Positions 1 to 5,544 of a stretch of DNA of 5,591 bases are shown here, piece after piece. The notes below the pieces were generated by a model. That model was given only the letters and a program-made list of their open reading frames with translations, was not told the origin of the DNA and ran no database searches. Source of the DNA: an uncultured Legionellales bacterium (GTDB lineage: Bacteria; Pseudomonadota; Gammaproteobacteria; UBA1113); the NCBI GenBank assembly GCA_945956945.1, contig CAMFJO010000071.1, forward strand, positions 1 through 5,591. The letters are read 5' to 3'. The position numbers were made by a program, and so were the translations under genes. How positions within the stretch are numbered: the stretch's first letter is position 1; each line of letters starts with the position of its first letter.

Positions 1-954
1 CCCCCAGAAGAACAGAAGTCTTGCGATCTTCTTTGTACAGAAGGTATCCATGGTGGCTTTTATGTGGGTGTAACGGGTGTTTATGCCAAACCAAGTGAAA
101 GCGGCATCGGTTTAGCTGCTCATAGTCTGCAATATACTTCGCCTAATGGCTTAACCACTTCTAAAAGTACGCCTTTTGAACCTTCTAATAGTGGCGGCAT
201 TGGCGCCAAAGTGGGTTATGATTTTGGCGCTTCGGCAAATAGCTTAGAATTTGATTATTTTTATTTTAATAATACGACCAAGGCTACAGAGGATTTTAAA
301 GATAATCCCAGCTCCTTTGCCAGTATGTTTTTCCCTAATATAGGGGTCCCTAATCCGGCTAGTTTTGGCATTGCAATTCATTCAAAGCTGGAATATACCC
401 TCAATCAATATGACTTATGGCTAGCACATACTTATGGCTCGCCTGTCACGGGTTTTAGTTTTAAACCGGCAATTGGGGTGCGTTATGCCAGTTTGAGCCA
501 CGATTTAACGTTTGATACACCGGGTGCTGTAAAAAGTGATTTTGATGGTATTGGCCCCGAAATCGGTTTTGACGCGCATTATACCCTGGGCTATGGCTTT
601 GGTATTCTGGGCCATTTTGATGATGCGCTTATGGCAAGCCGTGTGGATGGTTCTTCTTATATAGAAGTAAGCGACTTTGGGATCAATTCTGCTTTTAAAG
701 CGCCAGACAATAATGGTGTGAGTAATGCGATGACCGGAAGAGTAGGCGCAGATTATCAATACGTCTTTAACAATGGCAGCAGTATTGCCTTAGAAGCGGG
801 TTATCAAGCCATGATATATAACGACGCCTTTACTATCATTCAGGGTAATGCCGCATCGCCGTTTACACCGACAGTGGGGCAGCAAATTACAGCGACCAAT
901 AGTGATGATTTCTCATTGAGAGGGCCTTATTTATCTTTGACGTACCACGTTTAA
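1..954 (+). CDS. Legionella-type major outer membrane protein, 5'-truncated (C-terminal 317 residues)
   Basis: The reading frame is open from the first base to TAA at 952-954, so the signal peptide and the first residues lie outside the window; an in-frame GTG at 64 is not a credible start because coding continues upstream of it. The segment around GFYVGVTGVYAKPS followed by alternating aromatic and polar strands (VGYDFGASANSLEFDYFYF, PAIGVRYASLSHDL, GILGHFDDALMAS, ALEAGYQAMIY, GPYLSLTYHV) resembles the Legionella major outer membrane protein family, porin-like beta-barrels of the outer membrane. Visible Cys residues are only the pair C8 and C12 just before the first strand; family members are known for disulfide cross-linking. 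The final residue is Val rather than the aromatic common in beta-barrel assembly signals. A strong terminator follows, so it is the last gene of its transcript. Family assignment is by recognition, not by a database search. Confidence 0.8.
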   Translation, partial: PPEEQKSCDLLCTEGIHGGFYVGVTGVYAKPSESGIGLAAHSLQYTSPNGLTTSKSTPFEPSNSGGIGAKVGYDFGASANSLEFDYFYFNNTTKATEDFKDNPSSFASMFFPNIGVPNPASFGIAIHSKLEYTLNQYDLWLAHTYGSPVTGFSFKPAIGVRYASLSHDLTFDTPGAVKSDFDGIGPEIGFDAHYTLGYGFGILGHFDDALMASRVDGSSYIEVSDFGINSAFKAPDNNGVSNAMTGRVGADYQYVFNNGSSIALEAGYQAMIYNDAFTIIQGNAASPFTPTVGQQITATNSDDFSLRGPYLSLTYHV

Positions 955-973
955 TTTCGTATAAGCTATTCAG

Positions 974-1035
974 AAAACCTGGCATAGGTTTCGATTTAAA
1001 TACATTGTTTTAAATCGATGTGCCAGGTTTTTTTT
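974..1035 (+). terminator. Rho-independent terminator of the outer membrane protein gene
   Basis: An 11-bp outer stem (AAAACCTGGCA at 974-984 with TGCCAGGTTTT at 1021-1031) encloses a second perfect 10-bp stem (TCGATTTAAA at 991-1000 with TTTAAATCGA at 1009-1018) and an 8-nt loop. The two stems are separated by an asymmetric internal loop of 6 and 2 nt. The stem runs into an 8-T tract at 1028-1035. It begins 20 nt after the stop codon at 952-954, so it should end transcription of the outer membrane protein gene and isolate the beta-lactamase downstream. In the other direction there are only four As, so it is mainly a plus-strand terminator. Confidence 0.88.
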
Positions 1036-1086
1036 CAAAATGGGCTTTTGAGAAAATCGTTAGTGACGAAAAATTTTTATCCGCTC

Positions 1087-1116
1087 TTGACGGCAGTGGT
1101 AATAAAATGAAAGAAT
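1087..1116 (+). promoter_or_regulatory. Candidate sigma-70 promoter of the beta-lactamase gene
   Basis: TTGACG (1087-1092) matches five of six bases of the -35 consensus. After an 18-bp spacer comes AAGAAT (1111-1116), four of six for the -10 box, preceded by TG at 1108-1109, which gives an extended -10 (TGnAAGAAT). Transcription would start near 1123, leaving a leader of about 28 nt. It lies after the terminator at 974-1035, as expected for an independent unit. The -10 is weak, so the exact promoter is uncertain. No AmpR-like regulator is visible nearby. Confidence 0.45.
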
Positions 1117-1137
1117 CCGCTTCATCTTTTTTCTTAT

Positions 1138-1143
1138 AAAGAG
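1138..1143 (+). promoter_or_regulatory. Ribosome binding site deciding the beta-lactamase start
   Basis: AAAGAG lies 7 nt before ATG 1151, a normal Shine-Dalgarno spacing. The alternative in-frame ATG at 1190 would give a more compact signal peptide but is preceded by a pyrimidine-rich stretch with no purine-rich site. This favours 1151 as the start. Confidence 0.6.
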
Positions 1144-1150
1144 TTCCAGT

Positions 1151-2086
1151 ATGTACACTTTTTCTTACAGACGTTCATTCTTGTTTATTATGAAAAGTAT
1201 TTCTTTGATGGCAGTTGCGATGTTTCTTATTGCCCAGGCAGCAGAAGTTCCGGTAACGACCGCGATCCAAAAAAAATTATCCGCGCTCGAAACCGCTGCG
1301 GATGGGCGGATTGGTATAGCGGCCCTTAATACGGGAAATGGCTCGCGTATGGATTATCGGGCGGAAGAACGATTTCCTTTGTGTAGTACCAGTAAGATGA
1401 TGGTCGCTGCTGCTATTTTGAAACAAAGCATGAGCGACACTGAACTGCTTCAACAAACTATTTCTTATCAAAAAGCCGATATGACGACAGGCTGGTCACC
1501 CATTACAGAACAACACATCGGAGAAGGGATGACCATTGCGGATTTGTGTGGCGCTGCAGTTTCCTACAGCGATAACACAGCAATGAATTTGTTGTTAAAT
1601 CGCTTGGGTGGGCCCATAGGGGTGACTGCTTTTGCGCGTTCTATCGGCGATACGACTTTTAGATTAGATCGTTATGAGCCTGATTTAAATGAGGCTACTC
1701 CAGGTAGTTTGCGCGATACTTCCACACCGAGCGCCATGCAAGACAGTTTAGAAAAATTGGTTTTAGGTGATAGTTTAGCTTTACCCCAACAGACACAATT
1801 ACAAACCTGGTTGAAAGCGAATACCACAGGCGATCACCGTATCCGTGCGGGTGTTCCCACAACATGGGTGGTAGGGGATAAAACTGGCTCGGGCTATTAT
1901 GGTACCACCAATGATATCGCCGTTATTTGGCCGCCGCATTGTTCGCCTATTGTGATGGCTGTCTATTTTACCCAAAATAAAAAAGAAGCGCCCCCTAACG
2001 ATGAAATCATTGCTGCTGCAACACGTCTTGCCATCAAGGAATTTGCGAAAACCGATGAATGCATTGAGCAAGAATTATCGAAGTGA
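1151..2086 (+). CDS. Class A serine beta-lactamase, secreted to the periplasm
   Basis: This 311-residue protein should hydrolyse beta-lactam antibiotics through an acyl-serine intermediate. A positively charged start and hydrophobic core (about residues 7-28, LMAVAMFLIAQA) form a signal peptide probably cut near AQA-AE at 28-32. All class A motifs are present: STSK at 79-82 (Ambler S70, K73), SDN at 140-142 (S130), EPDLN at 176-180 (E166, N170) in the omega loop, and KTG at 244-246 (K234). The segment DKTGSGYYGTTNDIAVIWP is very like CTX-M enzymes, with Ser at Ambler 237 and Gly at 238. Cys78 (Ambler 69) has no partner at 238, so the disulfide of KPC/GES-type carbapenemases is absent. Trp115 aligns with Ambler 105, as in KPC. 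The gene is intact and of normal length. Substrate spectrum cannot be read from sequence; the CTX-M likeness suggests a broad-spectrum penicillinase or cephalosporinase. Confidence 0.95.
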   Translation: MYTFSYRRSFLFIMKSISLMAVAMFLIAQAAEVPVTTAIQKKLSALETAADGRIGIAALNTGNGSRMDYRAEERFPLCSTSKMMVAAAILKQSMSDTELLQQTISYQKADMTTGWSPITEQHIGEGMTIADLCGAAVSYSDNTAMNLLLNRLGGPIGVTAFARSIGDTTFRLDRYEPDLNEATPGSLRDTSTPSAMQDSLEKLVLGDSLALPQQTQLQTWLKANTTGDHRIRAGVPTTWVVGDKTGSGYYGTTNDIAVIWPPHCSPIVMAVYFTQNKKEAPPNDEIIAAATRLAIKEFAKTDECIEQELSK

Positions 2087-2094
2087 ACGTAACT

Positions 2095-2124
2095 GGCACC
2101 ATTGAGTCTTGTATTAATGGCGCC
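2095..2124 (+). other. Hairpin after the beta-lactamase gene, possible weak terminator
   Basis: GGCACCATT (2095-2103) can pair with AATGGCGCC (2116-2124) with one A-C mismatch and a 12-nt loop, starting 8 nt after the stop codon. No T-run follows, so it is not a standard intrinsic terminator. It may stabilise the mRNA 3' end or assist termination. No other candidate terminator was seen before the next promoter. Confidence 0.4.
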
Positions 2125-2313
2125 GTATAGCCAAATTAATTGTATGTGTTAGTATAAGCCGGTATTTTAAGAGGCTGCAAGAAGTTCATTCATTATCTTA
2201 TGGGACATAGAGATACTTCCTTATAAAGCTAAACCAAACTGGCTAAAAAAACCGTATAAAGATATTATGCCTAATTTCTCTAAGAATTTCAGGCGCTTAA
2301 AAATGACTTCTTA

Positions 2314-2341
2314 TTGACTTCAAGGTTATATATGATATAAT
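2314..2341 (+). promoter_or_regulatory. Strong near-consensus promoter of the two-gene module
   Basis: TTGACT (2314-2319, five of six) and a perfect TATAAT (2336-2341) are separated by 16 bp, and TGA at 2333-2335 supplies an extended -10. This is the best promoter in the window. Transcription would start near 2348, only about 11 nt before ATG 2359, so the first gene has a very short leader without a clear Shine-Dalgarno site. A strong promoter overlapped by inverted repeats fits an autorepressed operon. Confidence 0.75.
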
Positions 2342-2357
2342 TGATATTAATGTTATA
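2326..2357. repeat. Overlapping inverted repeats on the -10 box, candidate operator
   Basis: TTATAT (2326-2331) and ATATAA (2335-2340) are perfect 6-bp arms around a 3-bp centre and cover the -10 box. TATAA (2336-2340) and TTATA (2353-2357) form a second pair around the predicted transcription start. Between them, ATTGATATTAAT (2340-2351) is a palindrome with one mismatched pair. A repressor dimer bound here would block RNA polymerase. The helix-turn-helix protein encoded at 2774-3289 is the natural candidate. The region is very AT-rich, so short arms can arise by chance. Confidence 0.45.
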
Positions 2358-2358
2358 G

Positions 2359-2826
2359 ATGATGGCGAATGAGATGGAAATCCATATTACCCAATGGGCA
2401 CTTGATGCTTACCTAGATTTGAAACATAGACAGGTTTTTTCAAGGGAGGAGTATTGGTCTATTATCAGACCAGATGTATTATTGTTAAAAAAATATCCCA
2501 AAGAGGTTAAATTTGCTAATAGAAAATTCTGGTCTTTAGCCACAGATGAAACTAGTAGCCACAAATTATCTCAAGGGTATAAAATGAAATGGCATCAAAT
2601 AGGAAATGGGCGCGTACAATTACGTCTTACCGTGGCTATGTTACGTGACGCTTTTCTGTGTGAATCTTACGACAAATTAAATGAAAAGCAAGAAAGAAGA
2701 AAGTTGGCTAAATTTAAAACGTATATTCAACTTATTCAAAGAGGTCAATACATTACTAGAGGAGTACTACATTATGAGCACGATAACACACGAGAAAAAC
2801 TTACCCCCACAGATATCAGCTCATGA
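2359..2826 (+). CDS. Small unrecognised protein, candidate toxin of a toxin-antitoxin pair
   Basis: A 155-residue protein with no signal peptide or membrane segment, so probably cytoplasmic. I do not recognise a named family with certainty. An N-terminal segment (HITQWALDAYLDLK, 9-22) looks helical. A central block (KMKWHQIGNGRVQLRLTVAM, 75-94) looks like beta strands. The charged helix that follows (about 106-128) gives an order reminiscent of RelE/HigB/Gp49-like toxins (strand, LR motif, strand, basic helix). That likeness is weak and could be wrong. It is first in an operon with an XRE-type regulator and overlaps it by 53 nt, which is the HigBA gene order. Residues 138-155 are encoded in the overlap and may be a dispensable tail. 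Start is uncertain: ATGs occur at 2359, 2362 and 2374. The promoter leaves about 11 nt before 2359, while 2374 has a weak GATGG upstream. Coding is real; toxin activity is inference. Confidence 0.72.
   Translation: MMANEMEIHITQWALDAYLDLKHRQVFSREEYWSIIRPDVLLLKKYPKEVKFANRKFWSLATDETSSHKLSQGYKMKWHQIGNGRVQLRLTVAMLRDAFLCESYDKLNEKQERRKLAKFKTYIQLIQRGQYITRGVLHYEHDNTREKLTPTDISS
2758..2764 (+). promoter_or_regulatory. Strong ribosome binding site for the helix-turn-helix gene
   Basis: AGAGGAG lies 9 nt before ATG 2774, inside the upstream gene. It is the best Shine-Dalgarno sequence in the window and sets the start at 2774 rather than the in-frame ATG at 2681. Independent, efficient initiation of the second gene would make its product exceed the first, as expected for an antitoxin. 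Confidence 0.8.
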
Positions 2827-3289
2827 TAAAATCGCTTTGTTTCGTATCGCCATAGAAATGAGGCAGGAAAATTTTTCAGAAGAATTTGTTGCCAATGCAG
2901 TAGAAACAGCATTAGAATTTGAAGGTGTTGCTGACTTAATTTTGATGTGGGGTGAGGAAGATGATCCGAAAGAACGGGATGAAATCATAGCCGATATTCA
3001 GGAACTGATTGTCGATTGTAATCAACTGGGTAAAAAAGACTTACCGCAAATCTATTTTAATGACCTTGATGCTGTCGCTCAAAATATTCGTGTATTTAAA
3101 GACAGCTTATTAAGTGAAGTAGATGCGCGGGGTGGAATAACCAAATTGGCGGAAAAAACGGGTATTCCACAGCCCTCATTGTCGCGATTTTTTAATTCCA
3201 ATGCTATGCCACATCGAGTGACTTTACTTAAAATAGCAAAAGCTTTAAACCTGGATGCTATCCCAATCACAAATTCATGGGAAAAATAA
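2774..3289 (+). CDS. XRE-type helix-turn-helix protein, candidate antitoxin and autorepressor
   Basis: A 171-residue cytoplasmic protein. The C-terminal part (about 119-160) is a helix-turn-helix: GGITKLAEKTGIPQPSLSRF, where the second half is the recognition helix, then a final helix LLKIAKALNL. This is like HigA/XRE regulators that bind operator DNA. The N-terminal two thirds is acidic and mostly helical (residues 20-50; EEDDPKERDEIIADIQELI at 61-79) and probably makes protein contacts, plausibly neutralising the basic upstream protein. The start at 2774 is chosen from AGAGGAG 9 nt upstream; it lies within the preceding gene, giving a 53-nt overlap in another frame. The strong upstream promoter with inverted repeats suggests it represses its own operon. 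It could instead be a plain transcription regulator with an associated small protein. DNA binding is well supported; antitoxin function is inference. Confidence 0.85.
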   Translation: MSTITHEKNLPPQISAHDKIALFRIAIEMRQENFSEEFVANAVETALEFEGVADLILMWGEEDDPKERDEIIADIQELIVDCNQLGKKDLPQIYFNDLDAVAQNIRVFKDSLLSEVDARGGITKLAEKTGIPQPSLSRFFNSNAMPHRVTLLKIAKALNLDAIPITNSWEK

Positions 3290-3293
3290 CTTA

Positions 3294-5399
3294 CTAGCGA
3301 AACCGCAGTAACCGTAAACCATTGGCAACGACAATGAGGCTCGCACCCATATCCGCAAAGACGGCCATCCACAGCGTACTTAAACCAGCCAAGGCCAAAC
3401 TAAAAAATAACACTTTGATCGCAATGGATAAACTGATATTTTGCATTAAAACCTTTGCGGTACGTTGACTCAAACGAATAAATAAAGGCAACTTCATCAG
3501 ATTGTCATCGATTAGGGCAACATCTGCCGTTTCGAGTGCGGTGTCAGTGCCCTTACCCATTGCGAAACCAATACTGGCTTTGGCTAAGGCGGGCGCATCA
3601 TTCATACCATCTCCCACCATTCCCACTTGCTGGTGCTGTTCTAACAAGGCAGTGATGTTGTTTAATTTATCTGTGGGTAATAAATTGGCACGAACCTCAT
3701 CTATATTGGCTTGTTTGGCGATCGCATTCGCGGTGGTGACATTGTCTCCTGTCATCATGATGGTTTTAATGCCCAATTGATGTAGCGCTTTTATGGCTTC
3801 TTGACTGTGTTCTCGTAGCGTATCGGCAACGGCTAATATACCCAATACAGCTTTATCGGTGCTGACAACGATGGTGGTATTACCCGCTTCTTCCAATCGT
3901 GCCAGAAGGGTTTCTATATTCGAATCACAAACACGATTGTCTTCGGCCAATTGATGATTACCGACATAATACGGCTGTCCATCGATGAAACCGGAAACAC
4001 CGCGCCCGGTAATGGCTGTAAACTGTGTGACGGTCATAAGAGGAATATCAGGATAAGTTTTTTGCCACGCATGAACAATGGCATTCGCTACAGGATGTTC
4101 TGAATGGCTATCCAAACTGGCTGCGATATGCAAAACGGTTTGTTCTGTTTGATCGTTCATCGCCAACAATCGTGTGACGACAGGCTTGCCTTGCGTTACA
4201 GTGCCCGTTTTATCGAGCGCGATGGCTTTGAGCTTATGACCTTGTTCTAAGTACGTGCCTCCTTTGATTAAAATTCCTTGCACCGCGGCAGCAGCCAAAC
4301 CGCTGACCACCGTGACCGGGGTCGAAATCACCAAGGCACAGGGACAGGCGATCACCAATAATACCAGGGCTTTAGAAAACCAGGGGTAAAAAGGCAGCCC
4401 AAAAACGAGGGAAGGGATAATGGCGATTAGAACGGCAAAGATCACCATCGTAGGCGTATAGTATTTGGAAAATTTATCCACAAATCGTTGTGTTGGCGCG
4501 CGTTCTGCTTGTGCTTGTTGTACCGCGCGAACAATCTTGGCAATCAAAGTATCGGTGGGCAGCGTGTTGACTCTAAATTCAAATGAACCCCGCTCATTGA
4601 TAGAGCCTGCATACACCATATCGCCGATTTGTTTTTCAACCGGTAAGGACTCACCGGTGATCGGTGCCTGATTCACGCTGCTTTGTCCCACAGTTAATAC
4701 GCCGTCTAGAGGAATGCGTTCACCGGGTTTTACACGTATAATCGCACCAGTTTGTATTTGATCAACGGGCATCGTTTCCCAGCTATCGCCATTGCGTACC
4801 GTCGCAATAGCAGGTGTAATCGCCATTAAATTTTTAATGGCCTGACGAGCCTTGTCTAATGAATAGCTTTCAATACGCTCGGCTAAGGCAAAGAGTACCG
4901 TCACCATCGCGGCTTCTGGCCATTCGCCAATGAGCATGGCACCTGTGATAGCAATCATCATCAGAAAATGGATGTTCAATGTCAGGGTGCGCAGAGCAGT
5001 GATCCCTTTCATCAAGGTGGTTTTGCCACTTAAGGCAATAGCGGCGATTGCTAAGCCAATGACCGCAAAAGATTGTTCATAGTGTAACACCAGCCCCATG
5101 ATTTCGGCACCCAATGCCAATAAACCGGATATCGCTAATAACCACCAAGACGGTTGGAGTGAGGTAGTTGCCAAGGAGGTATCTTGTGCTGTTTTAACCG
5201 TTGCTTGCATACCGATGGATTGAATGGCTTTCAATAAAGGTTCATGATCGTTAAAAGCGTGGGTGATCTTTACTTCCTGTGCCATTAAATTAAAATCTAT
5301 ACCTGACACCTCTGGCATGGTTTGCAAACGGTTACGAATAAGTTTTTCTTCTGAGGGGCAATCTAATTCTGGAATCGAAAATATCGTTGTAATAGCCAT
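3294..5399 (-). CDS. P1B-type heavy-metal ATPase, Zn/Cd/Pb exporter (ZntA/CadA type)
   Basis: A 701-residue inner-membrane pump using ATP to export divalent soft metals. Residues 1-68 are a heavy-metal-associated domain in which the usual CxxC is replaced by DCPSEE (13-18), with one Cys. Then come four helices (about 84-176), the actuator loop with TGES (248-251), the metal-site CPC (352-354) between two long helices, the phosphorylated Asp in DKTGT (396-400), the SEHP nucleotide motif (433-436), TGDN (550-553), GDGMNDAPAL (596-605) and two last helices. Lys662 and Asp683 match the Lys and Asp of ZntA that mark the Zn/Cd/Pb class rather than copper. The start at 5399 is preferred over an upstream in-frame GTG at 5489, because the extra 30 residues have no homology feel and overlap a zinc-ribbon gene in another frame. 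The ribosome binding site (GCGAGA, about 9 nt upstream) is weak. Gene ends 4 nt from the convergent regulator gene. Confidence 0.94.
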   Translation of the reverse strand: MAITTIFSIPELDCPSEEKLIRNRLQTMPEVSGIDFNLMAQEVKITHAFNDHEPLLKAIQSIGMQATVKTAQDTSLATTSLQPSWWLLAISGLLALGAEIMGLVLHYEQSFAVIGLAIAAIALSGKTTLMKGITALRTLTLNIHFLMMIAITGAMLIGEWPEAAMVTVLFALAERIESYSLDKARQAIKNLMAITPAIATVRNGDSWETMPVDQIQTGAIIRVKPGERIPLDGVLTVGQSSVNQAPITGESLPVEKQIGDMVYAGSINERGSFEFRVNTLPTDTLIAKIVRAVQQAQAERAPTQRFVDKFSKYYTPTMVIFAVLIAIIPSLVFGLPFYPWFSKALVLLVIACPCALVISTPVTVVSGLAAAAVQGILIKGGTYLEQGHKLKAIALDKTGTVTQGKPVVTRLLAMNDQTEQTVLHIAASLDSHSEHPVANAIVHAWQKTYPDIPLMTVTQFTAITGRGVSGFIDGQPYYVGNHQLAEDNRVCDSNIETLLARLEEAGNTTIVVSTDKAVLGILAVADTLREHSQEAIKALHQLGIKTIMMTGDNVTTANAIAKQANIDEVRANLLPTDKLNNITALLEQHQQVGMVGDGMNDAPALAKASIGFAMGKGTDTALETADVALIDDNLMKLPLFIRLSQRTAKVLMQNISLSIAIKVLFFSLALAGLSTLWMAVFADMGASLIVVANGLRLLRFR

Positions 5400-5424
5400 A
5401 GAAATTTTTCTCGCAATAAATAAA

Positions 5425-5544
5425 TTAAATAAGGGTAGCTTGACCACACTGACTGCAGAATTTAGTGTTGGCGGCCAAAAGAGCGCCACAATTATTGCAG
5501 CCTGGGGTGGCTAATGAAGTGCCGCACTGGCTACAAAATTGTGC
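5425..5544 (-). CDS. Zinc-ribbon protein, C-terminal 39 residues only
   Basis: Read on the minus strand from the last genomic base, an open frame of 39 codons ends at TAA (5427-5425). It contains three knuckles: FCSQCG, GCNNCG and FCSQCG. This CxxCG spacing is typical of double zinc-ribbon tails, in which paired knuckles bind structural zinc. Such tails end several unrelated bacterial proteins, including SPFH/virion-core-like proteins, so the main domain and function are unknown; the rest lies beyond the contig end. The stop is 25 nt before the ATPase start on the same strand, so the two are probably co-transcribed. Because real sequence stops at 5544, the 5' end is missing. The repeated Cys pattern makes chance unlikely. 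Confidence 0.8.
   Translation of the reverse strand, partial: AQFCSQCGTSLATPGCNNCGALLAANTKFCSQCGQATLI

Noticed and set aside
1048..1080. Alternative beta-lactamase promoter, TTGAGA with a downstream AT-rich stretch
   Set aside because: No -10-like hexamer sits at 16-18 bp spacing; TTTTAT is 21 bp away. The pair at 1087-1116 fits better.
1799..2071. Minus-strand open frame inside the beta-lactamase gene
   Set aside because: It lies entirely opposite a gene with all catalytic motifs intact and shows no domain or ribosome binding site of its own.
1151..2086. KPC/GES-type carbapenemase
   Set aside because: Cys at Ambler 69 is present but position 238 is Gly, so the Cys69-Cys238 disulfide typical of that group cannot form. 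Trp at 105 alone is not enough.
2171..2317. A start-less plus-strand frame of about 48 codons rich in Lys and aromatic residues, ending at TGA near 2315
   Set aside because: It has no upstream start codon or ribosome binding site, its Lys content follows from AT-rich DNA, and it runs into the promoter of the next operon. No family was recognised.
3079..3372. Minus-strand open frame spanning the regulator and the ATPase end
   Set aside because: It is antisense to the helix-turn-helix coding region and in a different frame from the ATPase; no recognisable features.
5400..5489. 30-residue N-terminal extension of the ATPase from a GTG at 5489
   Set aside because: The stretch overlaps the zinc-ribbon frame with three CxxCG knuckles, has no metal-domain features, and the ATG at 5399 begins right at the metal-binding domain.
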